From Blastomussa wellsi (Eukaryota > Cnidaria > Anthozoa > Scleractinia > Plerogyridae), in the NCBI GenBank assembly GCA_947652115.1, contig OX393566.1:21066818-21130817 (forward strand): a DNA stretch of 64,000 nt, given 5' to 3'. A program made the translations under genes and the position numbers. Below the pieces are notes generated by a model. The model was not told the DNA's origin. It saw nothing but the letters and a program-made list of their open reading frames with translations, and searched no databases. Below are positions 1-11,237 of this stretch, one piece after another (the stretch's first letter is position 1; each line of letters opens with the position of its first letter).

Positions 1-510
1 CGCTAGGGGGTTTTATTAGAAACATGAATATTTTGTTAGGTGACATTCTGCTATTTTTATTGTATATCCTTTTTCCAAATAATCTAGTAACGAACATCGT
101 TTTTCCTGGTAAGCAGGGCATATATTTAGAAAATGGTATTCGTCCTCCATTTCTATTTTACAGATTGGGTAAATTCTTTCTGCAGGTTTCTTGAACGGTC
201 TCGAATAACGTCCTCTATGGCTAATTTGTGGTTGCTAAGTCGTAGTTTTGTTAGGGCTATTCTGTGTCGTGTATTGGTAACCTGATATAGGTAGTCTTCA
301 CATTTGTAATTGTCAATTGGAAGCCTTATTTTCATTCCATTTAATGTCATTGTATGCTATTTGGGATAATTTGTTTTTATTTTTGGTTAAGGTTAACCAG
401 AACATAAAGTTCCTACATTGGGCATCAATTCCCACTGAGAGCCTTCCTGTCTCAGCCCTGCACGCATTGCTATTGCAGTATTTATTAACTCCCAGCAACC
501 ACTTTAGAAA
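1..510 (-). mobile_element. 3' end of a non-LTR retrotransposon (LINE) reverse transcriptase ORF, decayed
   Basis: Read on the minus strand, two overlapping frames give the usual end of a LINE ORF2. The first (498-313) has a GRLSVGIDAQCRNFMFWLTL-like stretch. The second (from about 350 down) has TRHRIALTKLRLSNHKLAIE, followed in a third frame by a Cys-containing tail (IYPICKIEMEDEYHFL, then ICPAYQEKR). The order matches the region after the RT domain in animal LINEs, where a C-x2-C...H...C knuckle closes the ORF. Two frame changes and a stop show the copy is dead. It runs off the left edge, so its 3' UTR and any poly-A or repeat tail are outside the window. LINE clade was not assigned. Confidence 0.7.
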
Positions 511-525
511 TTTATATTGAATTTT

Positions 526-2950
526 TTTTTCTTTTTTCAGAACAGCCTATGAGTGGCCGTTCCCAACCCTCCCCCCCCCCCCTCACCCCAAAAGGAAAAA
601 CGCGAGGGGACGTTTTTTCTTGGAGAGGGGGAGGTTGCGGCTACACGTAGACAAGTGTCAGTAAAACAGAGTTCTGCTAACTGAGTTCTGCTAACTCTCA
701 GTTACTAAGTTGCGTCCCTAAAGCCCACGTTTCATATTACTTTGCTAAACTTTCTACTACCCTTTTAATTTGTTTTAATGTATAACGTTCTTTCAAGGTG
801 CCCAATTTGAACAGCATAATAACAAACGAGGTAAATATGGACTTAATCTAAAACTTTTAGATTTGCTTAATGTATATCTATATATGACAATTTTTCTGAC
901 AAGATAGCAATTCGTTAGGATAGTTTGGGATTGGCCTTGGGATTGGCCAGGAGATGCCAGTCGCATGCAAGTCAGTTGAAAGTTGTAGTTTGATGGATAC
1001 ATTGAAATACAATATTTTTGCTCGTGGCTAGTGGTAACCACAGCAACGTTGTATTTAGCTTTAATCAAGGATATTACCTAAATTTATCCATCAATGATAG
1101 GAAAGAAAGAAGTCTTGTGTTTCTACAGTTCTATCTATAAACTTACAATTTTTATATTGACCATTGTCTGTAGAAAATAAGTTATCTGTGGTGAATACCG
1201 AATGGCAATTTATCATACAATTTATGCGAACAACAAAGGAACTGGCGATTTCAATTGGTAAGCAATGAAATTATCGAAGAATTACTCCATGCCTTCAATC
1301 GAGATTGCATCAGGTAATATCTCCTTCGCATGATAAACTTTTGTGCCTGTTTTCGTAGAAAATTACCTCACATTTTGGTAATAAAAGCAAGGTTGTAGCG
1401 TGACGATTCGTGTGCGTTTCAGCTAGCATTTGCACTCGCTGTATTTACAATTTGGCTTTACACCGCGGGCAGGTTAAGTTTTTGGTATTAATCATAACTA
1501 TAACTAAATTCTCCAGTTTGATTGCTTCTTAGCACACCCTTTGGCCAAATTGGAGCACGCACAGCTAAAGTGTACAGCAGCAAGGTGTCCAAGACCTTAA
1601 AAATAATTCTACAGCCTCGAAGACTGCGTGCATTGTGCAATAGCTATATCGACTCATGACTCATTTTTTCTACCTGATCGACTGCAGTTCCGTCAAACAA
1701 ACTTCATCCATTAAAGAATTGAAATGACGTCTAAAATGTTGGACACGGTCGACCTGAGTGTCTAAAAATGTACAGTGTTTCGAATATAAACAACTCGCGA
1801 ATATAAAAGTAAGCCTGTTGAATTGTAGTCCGAAGCAAATTATGCCGAAATTCCAGCATCGTAAACCGAATGTGGCTTGTTTTGCTTCGCTGCAAGAACG
1901 ATTGTGTACGACAAAGGCAGACTGCAGACCTGCAGATTGGCACTGAGGTTACCTAAATATCACTCCGCCGAGCCTACATATATAGCACACTGGTTAGCCT
2001 GGACAGCACTTGGGTTAGCATGCTTGCGGTTAGCTCTCAGCAATAGTAATGGTAATACGACATTTACTGTAAAAAACTCTACCAGTTTGTAGTTGCCGCA
2101 CACCGAAGATTATTTAAACCTATTTCCGCTGTATTACTGGTGTATAAGCTACTCTAAATGATTTCCTTACCTTCTTTTAAAGTTTCAAACGCGCGTGAAT
2201 GAGCCTTCGCCTCTTTTCAACTCAGGAAATCGGGACCGAGTATGAATGAACATGATCATCAACGATTCTGGGAAACTCTTTTGTTGTTTTCCGAAAATGT
2301 CTTTCCGAGAAATGGTGAAGTATGACGTCATTTCATAAGAATGACGAGAGTGCACTGGGACCATGAGGACCATTGTCGTCCCCATAGCCCTTTTCGATCT
2401 TTTCGTTTCTCTTAGCCGGCAAGGGATGTCATAATTTTGTGTTTGGTTGTCTTTCAGGCTTAAAAGTTGCAAGGGGATTACATCATGCCATATCAACTCT
2501 AGCTGTTAGTGCTATATAGTCAAAACTAAATAAAAGAAATCATGTAGACTGTATCTAGTAGACTATAATAGTATTCTGACCATTTCATCTGTTACAATAA
2601 CACTATCCATTTCATAAAGTGCAAGCATTAAAACCAAAAGCGGTAAACGTTCCTCCTAAGTGCAAATATTTCACACGTGCAACAGAAATTATTATCTTGT
2701 ACAGTGGTAAAAAGCATTATTAAACCTTAAACCTAAACCTTAAACACTAGGTGGCTGGCCCGTGATTCTGTGAGTTAAACAAAGCAGAAACTATATATAC
2801 AGGTATCCCTAAGCTTCCAAAACATATTTCTATCCTCTGGTAAAAGAATTCACTACACCATTTGTCTAAAAGAAATAACCGCAACACGGACAGACCCGCA
2901 TGCACAGACCATCCGCAAGCCAAGTTTCTCTTAGGGTTGAATCAAATCAT
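526..2950. repeat. Direct duplication, copy A
   Basis: The first of two long direct copies; the partner is 3466-6650. Matching blocks occur in the same order: 526-720 with 3466-3660, 770-870 with 4515-4625, 1200-2100 with 4990-5935, and 2100-2950 with 5940-6650. Between them lie several indels of 10-130 bp. A 60-residue stretch of one plus-strand frame (ORFs at 1877 and 5711) is essentially unchanged in both, but no known domain is visible. Copy A lacks the 0.8 kb MITE found in copy B and so shows the empty site. Confidence 0.85.
545..650. mobile_element. Small foldback MITE (copy A)
   Basis: Inverted ends CCTATGAGTGGCCG and CGGCTACACGTAG flank a poly-C tract and a complementary G-rich arm. 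A cleaner relative with ends CCTACGAGTAGCCGTACCC and GGGTACGGCTACACGTAGG sits at 3487-3573 in the second duplication copy. The short length and foldback structure mark a non-autonomous DNA transposon; no coding capacity. Confidence 0.6.
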
Positions 2951-3486
2951 GTAACAATCTTCTCCGTTCTTTTTAATTTGTTATTCGTCTCCGTGTAGTA
3001 TTTTAAACAAAGGTGTTGGGATGGTGCTGGTAACTCTGCTAATTAACCCGAAGATCTAAGCCCTCAATAAGAGCATCCATAAAAAATCACCTTACCTTAA
3101 AAGATTATTTTAAGTAGCTGCTTTCCGGTGCTTTTACCAACTTAGGAATGTGGCTCCTTAAAAGCAAATATCGCATTTTTTCTAAAAATCATCAAAGATT
3201 CTAGGAAATTCTCAATAGCAATTTTCTGTATGATATGTCTTTCCGAGAAAAGTTGATTTGCATGATAAAAGCAATTTGAATATTAATGACAGCTGTTCGA
3301 TATAACGGCGGAACTGTAGGCTAAATTAACTAACGTAATACAAGATGTACTTTACGCACCATTATTGTTTTCACTTCGCTTTACAGACTGCAGTCTTGGA
3401 CGTATTGACAATTTTTGTCAAGTTTCGCAAATATTAAGAACATTTTTAAAGTAATATTGCAAGCAAACCATTTTGTGTCAGGACAG

Positions 3487-3573
3487 CCTACGAGTAGCCG
3501 TACCCCCCCCCCCCCCCAAAGGAAAAACGTGAGGGAACGTTCTTTTTTGGGGGTGGGTACGGCTACACGTAGG
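3487..3573. mobile_element. Small foldback MITE (copy B)
   Basis: Ends CCTACGAGTAGCCGTACCC and GGGTACGGCTACACGTAGG are near-perfect inverted repeats around a poly-C and AAAGG core. It is the duplicated partner of the element at 545-650, so the insertion predates the duplication. Confidence 0.65.
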
Positions 3574-3704
3574 CAAGTGTCAGTAAAACAGAGTTCTGCA
3601 AACTCTCTGTTATATTATCTTACAGTTGCTAAGTTGTGTCCCTAAAGCCCACGTTTCATATTACTTTGCTACACCTTCATAATTCCTATCCTTTTTATTT
3701 TTTT

Positions 3705-4522
3705 AAAGTGCTACTATGATAAATTAGATGTCAAAAAACTAAGCCATTTTAAAGCATTAAACAGTAGTCTGCATGAGAAGAAAATTGCCGCTTACTTTTT
3801 TTGAATATCTTTTTTCGTTACAGAGATATTCAAGTTTTTAAAATATGCAAATTAGCTAAGCGATGACGTCATAGACTCAATCAAATTTTAAATGAAGTAA
3901 AAATATCTCACCCAGTTTGTATCAGAAATGTTTGATTCTTTGCATCATGACTCTACTACGTAAGTTGTACAATATGCGATTAACAAATATGGTACCATGG
4001 CAACATGCTGGGTCCCAGACCTCTCCAATGTTAAAGGTTATTCTGGCCATTTTTGGCCGTCAATTTTGATATTTCTCAATGACTCCAGATCTACATGATT
4101 TCGCAAGCATATTTATGTGTTAGATAGGTTCGTTGGCCTGGTTTAATTTTTCTGGTCTAAAAGTCACTCAAATACTGAAAACAGATTCGAGGGGACTGGA
4201 AAAGAGTGTGCTGTCATGGAAACAAGATTAAGTTACAACCATAGTGTGTTGCTTGAAGAACTATTACTGTGTCCAGTTTCAACTGTCTCTGTAGAAACCT
4301 GACCGAGATAGCCCTATTTTCTTACTTGATATAAAATTGGGTTGAGTAGATGACGTCATCAGTCTCCTAATTTGCATATTTTAACAATTCTTTTAAACTT
4401 GAATATCTCTGGAACTACTACGGATATTTGAAAACGGAAAACGGCACTTTTAATCACACATGAAGCAGTGCACGTTTCCCTTCAAAAAGCAAGGTGTAAA
4501 AATTTGATCACAGTAGCACTTT
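3705..4522. mobile_element. Inverted-repeat DNA element (MITE), about 0.82 kb, inserted in copy B only
   Basis: Left end AAAGTGCTACTATGATAAA and right end TTTGATCACAGTAGCACTTT are inverted repeats. Further in, blocks such as AATATGCAAATTAG and CTAATTTGCATATT, and GATGACGTCAT on both sides, extend the palindrome. Sequence flanking both ends matches copy A around 755-780, which lacks the element. No transposase ORF is present. Confidence 0.65.
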
Positions 4523-6650
4523 AATGTATAAAGTTCTTTTAAGGTGGCCAATTTCAACAGTATAATAACAAACGAGAGAGTTATGGACTTGATCTTAAAA
4601 TTTTAGATTTGCTTAATGTATGATCCCTGACAATTTTTACTGACAAGATAACTAAATTCACTTATTCGTTGCGATAGTTTGTGACTGGCCTTTAGATTTG
4701 CATAGGGATTGGCCAGGGGGATGCCCCCCTCCCTCCCTCCCAGATACAAGGACTTACTAAAGAAGTTAATTTTATATGTATTTGCTCTCTGGGGCAGAGA
4801 TATGTGTCAGTTTTCCGTATTAGAGAGGTCCTTATTAAAGAGCTTCATGCAAGAATCAGTTGAAAATTGTAGTTTGAAGGATACATTGGGTAAAGTTATC
4901 CATTCGTTATACGAAAGAAAGAAGTCTCGTGTATATATAATTCTATCTGTAACAATGTTTGTATCGACCATTGTCTGTAGAAAATACGTTATCTGTGGTA
5001 AATACCGAATGGCAATTTATCATAGAATTTATACGAACAATTCGTAAAAGAATCACCTTAAGAAACAACTAACATTGCAATAAAATTATCGAATATTATT
5101 TTTACTCCATATCTTCAATCCAGATTACATTGGGAATATCTCCTTCGTATGATAACCTTTTGTGCATGTTTCCTTGCATGGAAAAGTACCTCAAATTTTG
5201 GTAATAAAAGCAAGGCTGCAGCGTAACGATTCGTGTGCGTTTCAGCTAGCATTTGCACTCGCTGTATTTACAATTTGGCTTTACACCGCGGGCAGGTTAA
5301 GTATTTGGTATTAATCATAACTATAACTAAATTCTCCAATCTGATTGTTTCTTAGCACGTGCTATTTTCGGTCAAATTGGAGCACGCTCAGCTTAGGTGT
5401 CCAGCGACAAGGTGTCCAAGACTTAAATAATTCTACAGCCTCGAAAAGCGTGCCTTCAATAGGTATCACGACTCTTCATGACTCATTTTTACTGCCTGAT
5501 CGAATGCAGTTCCGACAAACAAACTTCATCATTAAAGAATTTTAAACGAAATCTGTTGAAATGACCTCTAAAATGTTGGACACGGTCGGCCTGAGTGTCC
5601 AAAATTTTACAGTGTTTCCAATACAAAGGGATCCACAACCCGCGAATATAAATTTAAGCCTGTTGTATTGTAGTCCAAAACAAATTTTGTCACCGTAAAC
5701 CGAATGTGGGTTGTTTTGCTTCGCTGCAAGATCGAAAGTGTGCGGCAAAGGCAGACTGCAGACCTGCAGATTGGCACTGAGGTTACCTAAATATCACTCC
5801 GCCGAGCCTACATATATAGCACACTGGTTAGCCTGGACAGCACTTGGGTTAGCATGCTTGCGGTTAGCTCTCAGCAATAGTAATGGTAATACGACATTTA
5901 CTGTAAAAAACTCTACCAGTTTGTAGTTGTCGCACACCGAAGAAACGATTATTTAAACCGATTTCCACTGTATTATGGGTGTATAAGCTACTCTGAATGA
6001 TTTCCTTACCTTCTTTTAAAGTTTCAAACGCGCGTGAATGAGCCTTCGCCTCTTTTCAACTCAGGAATGCGGGACCGAGTACGAATGAACAGGATCATCA
6101 ACGATTCTGGGAAACTCTTTTGTTGTTTTCCAGAAGTGTCTTTCCGAGAAATGGCGAAGTATGACGTCATTTCATTATAATGACGAGAGTGCAGTGGGGA
6201 CCATGAGGACCATTGTCGTCCCGATAGCCCTTTTCGTTTCTCTTAGCCGGTGGGTCCTTGGCACGAAAAACGAAGGGCTTTGGGAAAATACGATTTTAAA
6301 AAAAAATCGATTTTTTTATTTGCTGTTAGTATTGTGACCATTTCATCTGTTACAATAATTTTATCTATTTCATGAAGTACAAGCACTAAAGCCCAAAAGG
6401 CAAACTTCCCAAGTGCAAATATTTCACACGTGCAACATAAACACTAGGTGGCTGGCCCGTGATTCTCTGAATTAAAACAAAGCAGAAACTATATATACAG
6501 GTATCCCTAAGCTTCGAAAACATATTTCTATCCTCTGGTAAAAGAATCCACTGCACCCTTTGTCTACAAGAAATAACCGCAACACGGACAGAACCGTATG
6601 CACAGACCCTCCGCAAGCCAAGTTTCTCTTAGGGTTGAATCAGATCATTT

Positions 6651-7363
6651 ACTAAGGTACTTTATTTGCTAGATGCCATAGAAAGCGGCTGCAAAGTGAA
6701 CTTAAATACTTGAAAACTCGAATTCTCTGTGAAAAGTGACCGGCTTATTATTGTCAGGCTAAAAACCGCGCTGTTGTAGGCGATTTATAGCTAACGCCTG
6801 TTTTCTGAATAAAATTTTATTAGTTGACAAGATACCTCAACCAATTGCTTGTGAAGCCAAATGGTAGCCTCCCACGCAGACATGCTAAATGGAGGCGATG
6901 TCTGTTTAAGCTAAAAAGTCAGCCACAAGCGTCGAAATGCTACTAAAGATCAAATTCACTTACAAGCTGTCACTTAATTGGATTGGCACCTCTGGCGTCT
7001 ATAGCAACGGTGGCTTCCAACAGCGTGCGTACTTCAAAAATGCCGAAAATAAGCTCTTAAGCTTAGGAAAGTTTGGTTACATATTTGAATTGAAAGGGAT
7101 TTAGTGCCTAAAAAGTTAAGAGCTAGGTTACGATATTTTGAGTCATTTTTTGCGACGAACCAAACTACTCTTAAAACGTAAGAAACCTTAAAATAATAGT
7201 TTACAAGTTAGAAAAACATCACATAGGTAATACTTAACCAAAAAGGAACAAGGATGGTTAAGGATGGAGAAGATTGAAACGGATTGCAAATGACGAGGAT
7301 AAATTTTTCAAAATGAACGAACCGTGACGTAGCTCCTTTAACACAATTTTCGCACGACTGAAG
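6651..7363. other. Intergenic stretch with no recognised feature
   Basis: AT-rich sequence without a supported ORF, RNA gene or clear repeat. A GTAGCCTCCCACGCAGAC stretch near 6865 resembles the terminal sequence of the element at 11238-12470 and may be a degraded relative. Confidence 0.5.
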
Positions 7364-7500
7364 TGTCTTGGTAAAATTTCAAGTTCTCTTTCTTCGCCTT
7401 CAGTATTGAACTGAGAAATTCTTTCAGCGCATCGTTTACATCTATTAGATAGCAAGCCTGCGAAAAGAGAATACGAGTATGTTTCATTAGCATACCAAAG
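7364..7500 (-). pseudogene. Decayed copy of the last coding exon of CCDC13 with its intron acceptor
   Basis: On the minus strand, about 94 bases from 7457 down match the start of the CCDC13 terminal exon (from 32406 down) at roughly four bases in five by eye. The shared run CTTGAAATTTTACCAAGA is identical in both. The copy has lost one base and has TAA as the fourth codon, so it cannot encode the CCDC13 end. Similarity continues across the CAG acceptor into the intron (7458-7500 compared with 32407-32450). This shows DNA-level duplication rather than a retrocopy. The real gene is 25 kb away on the same strand. Confidence 0.7.
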
Positions 7501-7509
7501 AGATGGCCC

Positions 7510-7725
7510 TCAAAACGGCGCAGTGGTGAGAGCGCTTGCCTCCCACATATTGTGATGCGGGTTCAATTCCAGGACCCGAAGTCAAATGTGGGGCGCGTTT
7601 GTTGTTGATACTGCTTGTCCTTGCTCCGAGGGTTTTTCTCCGACTCCTAAGATGGGTATAAAACAAGCAAATTCCATTCCGCCGTGAATCTGTCCAGTTT
7701 ACAAGCAGAGCGCGTAAAACCGTAA
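7510..7725 (+). mobile_element. tRNA-derived SINE, family C
   Basis: The head looks like a tRNA gene: GGCGCAGTGGTGAGAGCGC carries box A and GGGTTCAATTCC carries box B at the expected spacing. The body (GGGTTTTTCTCCGACTCC and following) is unrelated to tRNA, so this is a SINE and not a functional tRNA. It differs from the two other SINE families in the window. Confidence 0.65.
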
Positions 7726-8394
7726 TAACTTAGAGCATGCGGTCTTCCAATTCGCCGTCTATGGTTTAGTCCTATTATTAAAAAATCGGCCACATTTTCT
7801 AACAATCTCTTACCTCGAGTCTTCGTTCCTTACTACACAGGCTTTTGACGAAACGAAGGACTCTCGAAAGTTCAGTTTGCAGGAGCCATTTTGATTCGTT
7901 TTGGGGAAAATAAGAATGAGACATGGAGTTCGTTGGGTCAATCTTTTGAAAGCTAGGCATGCGCAATTCAACTGGGATCTTTCCAGGATCCCTCGCTTCT
8001 CGAGCGCTGATCAAGGGTAACGAAGACGCTGTTATTCAATCAGTTATTCAATCTTTTGAAGACAAGATTTAGCGACAGTTCAGGTAATTGTCTTTGTTTG
8101 GTCGCGATTTTGAAGAATGCTGTTAGGAAATTAAGGAAGCTTAATATCGAGCTTTCAAATTTGACTGCTACTCCTCTAGGAAATGGCTTTCATTCTCATC
8201 AAGAAGTAGTCGCATGGCGTTAGCCATATAAGTATCGCCCTGAAAACAGTCGTCTTCGACCGCGTGATCGACATCCCCAGTAATCGACGAGAATAGACGA
8301 AAAAATTGCTATTTACTTATATTAATTTATCCAACTTTTCTGAGACAAAACGTCCGTTTAGGATGTTATAGCCAGCCGGACAAAACATTGTTTT

Positions 8395-8510
8395 CGATTC
8401 GCTCCGACGAAGGGCTAACGCTCGAAACGTCAGCACTTGAATCTCTTTACGGTGGCCAATTGACATTATCAACCCAGTTGATAAAACCAAATTATATTGT
8501 TATACTTCCC
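8395..8510. repeat. Dispersed repeat shared with 53950-54045
   Basis: The blocks GAAGGGCTAACG, CTCGAAACGTCAGC and AACCCAGTTGATAAAACC recur in the same order at 53955-54040. In the second copy ATAATTTGGT and ACCAAATTAT bound the block as short inverted repeats. This suggests a small non-autonomous element; none of it is coding. Confidence 0.55.
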
Positions 8511-8655
8511 ACCGACGCAGCACCACAGTTTTTTATTGTTTAGAATCCTCTATTGAGCGCATTGAATTGTTATCTCCGCTGTCGCTGCTAGGACTCGAAC
8601 ATCGGCTCTCTTGCCCTGTCACTCTGTATGTCAAGCATGCCTAGTGCTCTTTGAC

Positions 8656-8954
8656 CGGTAGGCGCGGTGGCCTAATGGTTAGTGCGCTGGACTCCGGATC
8701 GGACGGTCCGGGTTCGAGTCCCTAGCCGGAGCACTGCGTTGTGTTCTTGGGCAAGACACATTACTCTCACAGTGCCTCTCTTCACGCAGGTGTATAAATG
8801 GGTACCGGCGAATTTTCTGCCTGGGGTAACCCTGCCATGGACTAGCATCCCATCCCTGAGGAGGGAGTAGAAATACTCTCTGTCGCTTCATGCTACAGAA
8901 ACCGGGATTAGCTCCGGCCTCATGGGCCACTAGGCCCGACTGCAGACTTACTCG
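8656..8954 (+). mobile_element. tRNA-derived SINE, family A, with 12-bp target duplication
   Basis: The tRNA-like head has box A (TGGTTAGTGCGCTGG) and box B (GGGTTCGAGTCC). The body contains a TTCTTGGGCAAGACAC stretch that is kept in all family A copies here. The direct repeat GTGCTCTTTGAC lies on both sides (8644-8655 and 8955-8966), so the full insertion is defined. Other copies are at 25611-25898, 32525-32965, 33275-33835 (-) and 37567-37806 (-). Confidence 0.85.
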
Positions 8955-8966
8955 GTGCTCTTTGAC

Positions 8967-11237
8967 ACGAGTTGTGGCACGAGTTGGATTTAATAGGGCT
9001 GGCCAGGGTTAAATGACAACTGACATGGCCAGTCGTCTACCAAGGAAATGCATGACAAACACCAAAACAGGGAGTTTCCAAAACTGTTCTAATTGGCTAT
9101 CAAACATCGCATCGTTTGTTTTATGTAGCAGAGATGAGGAAATGGCCACCAGATTAATTTTACAGATTTGAAACGGGATTAGATGAAAAATGGTGGCCAG
9201 GTCCTCTAAGAGATACGAGCCAAAAGACCGAGCATTCAAAATAAAACATAATAATTCAAATAAATAATGATATTTAGAAAGGAAAGGAAGCCACATCAGT
9301 GAATTAAAATTCAGTGAAGTGTTTTTTTTAGGAGGGACGATAACCGGAGAAAAAAAATAAAACTTAAGAACGACGGAGAACAAAAACATTCGGCTGAACC
9401 CTTCATGTAGCACCGGGCCAGAAAGGAATCCCAGCCACACTTGCTGAAGAAGAGTGTTCCCACCACTGCGCCACTCCTCGCAAAATAACAGAAACTCGTT
9501 TGATCCATCCGAAACAATAGGCATGTTATATTACAATTATATTCCTGAGTTTTGATTGGTTTAAACGGACATGATATTATGAGGCCTAATACCATGGAAC
9601 ACAAATGTGGCAGACCAGTATGTCGGCGACAGAGAGAACGCCAGGAAGCTGAAAAATTTGCAATTGTCGGGGTGTCTATTAATAAAACATATGAGGTAGC
9701 CTTAGACAACCCGGCGTTTAATGCACCTCGTTGGCTATCTACCATCTCATATCCAACGTGCGCTGCTAGGATAATTCTAAAAGCACTTGATTGAAAGACT
9801 ATTTTGGATGGTAAATAGATTAATAACTTGTTTTTGACAGGCTCTAGTAGGTTGAATACTTGAACTGCACCGTGCTATTAAACTTCCAAGCAGCAGTGTC
9901 AGCTAAAAGCAGGTTTTATTGTTTCCTGCATTTCCTTGCTTTGTTTGCTTAACAAGAGACATTTTAACTACGCCCTTCTTCGGTTTACTTACCTTAACAT
10001 CTACGATTTTTACACACCGAGAATGATTTTTGTCGTTTTTACAGCTACACAAAAGCCTTTTTATATGACTCTTTTCTCGAAAAATTCTACTTAAACTATC
10101 CTAGATCTTGCGACATATTCTTCTAGTGGAGAGCTAGAAATTAAATGATAAATGACGAGATCTTGCGCTAAGCGCATCTCATTGTGTCAGGAGTGAACTA
10201 AGAAAACGTATTTATAAACTGATTACCATCAAATATAAAAGCATATGGAATCAGTAAACAACTGCTTTTGAACTATGTCTTAAAAACTACGGTAAATAGA
10301 TTACAGAATCGCTGAAAAAAACAAACGGAGATTAATTGCATCTCCAAATATTCATTAGGTACTATTAAAATAGTTCTAAACTTTAAAATTACGAGTACAA
10401 ATTATTGCATATGGGTTGATATCATTCCGACCAATAAGTCGTACGTCTTCTCGTTCAATTATTTGCTTCCTCCGTTTAATCGGTAAGCCTAAAAGCTAGT
10501 CTTTATATAATAATGTAAAAAGGACAAAAATTAAATGATTTTTACTTGAAAACTAGGAAGACCTCAAGAAACTACTCTACTTTTTCAAGGATTACGCACC
10601 ATACCAACGGTTACATCTAACTTGCAAACTGACAGCATAAATTGATCTAAACGCTGAAGAAGAGTACGTCTACGATTCAAAGGTATGCGAAAGTGCACGT
10701 TGAAAAATGCGCACACTGTTGGTGAACGAGATCTTCAGTCATACACGCAAACTAAAAATGACAGCAAACGGTCTCCTGTTTCCTTACAACTTCATAAACA
10801 TGACGTCTGTAGAAGGCATAACGGAAACGAAACTAACGTTTGCATATTCACAGCATTAATATTAAACTATGCTATAAATATTGAGAAGAATCATGCTTTG
10901 ATATTTGCTACTATTCTAGCGTCTATTGCTAAGGGTTTACAAGGAGTATAGAATCACTAAACATACAAACAATGACTTGAATTTGTCCTCGTGAGCACTT
11001 CTCGACACACTGGTCAGCGCATGTATGGTTTTGCTAATTTTCAAGCTAAATTATTCAGAAACGTTTACGTCATTCACTGATGTCCTGGAGCGTTAGAACT
11101 TTGGCCATGGTGTTTGAAATATATCGCTGCTTGAATCCTTTTCTTTCGAGCACCAACCACAACCTGTCAAATGCAGTTCATAGTATAAGTGTAAAGGTAA
11201 ACGTTATTTTACAAATTGGCACAAGCTTGATGGATGC
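8967..11237. other. Intergenic stretch with no supported gene
   Basis: Two overlapping minus-strand frames (9009-9524 and 9311-9745) are long for AT-rich DNA, but neither shows a recognisable domain and their composition looks like chance. The rest (9800-11237) has only short frames and low-complexity AT runs. Confidence 0.45.

Larger units (their letters stand above)
3466..6650. repeat. Direct duplication, copy B
   Basis: Second copy of the block at 526-2950. It is longer because it holds an inserted inverted-repeat element (3705-4522) and about 130 bp around 4720-4850 that copy A lacks. Its right limit is set by loss of similarity after the shared TCTCTTAGGGTTGAATCA (about 6626-6643). About 515 bp of unrelated sequence (2951-3465) separates the copies. 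It could be a tandem segmental duplication, two insertions of one unrecognised element, or an assembly artefact from divergent haplotypes. Confidence 0.85.

Noticed and set aside
1877..2092. Identical 60-residue stretch shared with 5711-5926
   Set aside because: The identity follows from the recent DNA duplication, including non-coding flanks, so it is not evidence of protein conservation.
4709..5047. 112-codon plus-strand frame in duplication copy B
   Set aside because: The matching part of copy A is broken by indels and the sequence shows no domain.
8656..8740. Possible tRNA genes at SINE heads (also 7510, 25611, 32525, 33996)
   Set aside because: Box A and B are present but the acceptor stems do not close and each head is followed by a repeated SINE body.
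9009..9745. Two overlapping minus-strand frames of 171 and 144 codons
   Set aside because: No domain, no splice or promoter context, and two different frames open over the same DNA; more likely chance in AT-rich sequence or an old repeat.
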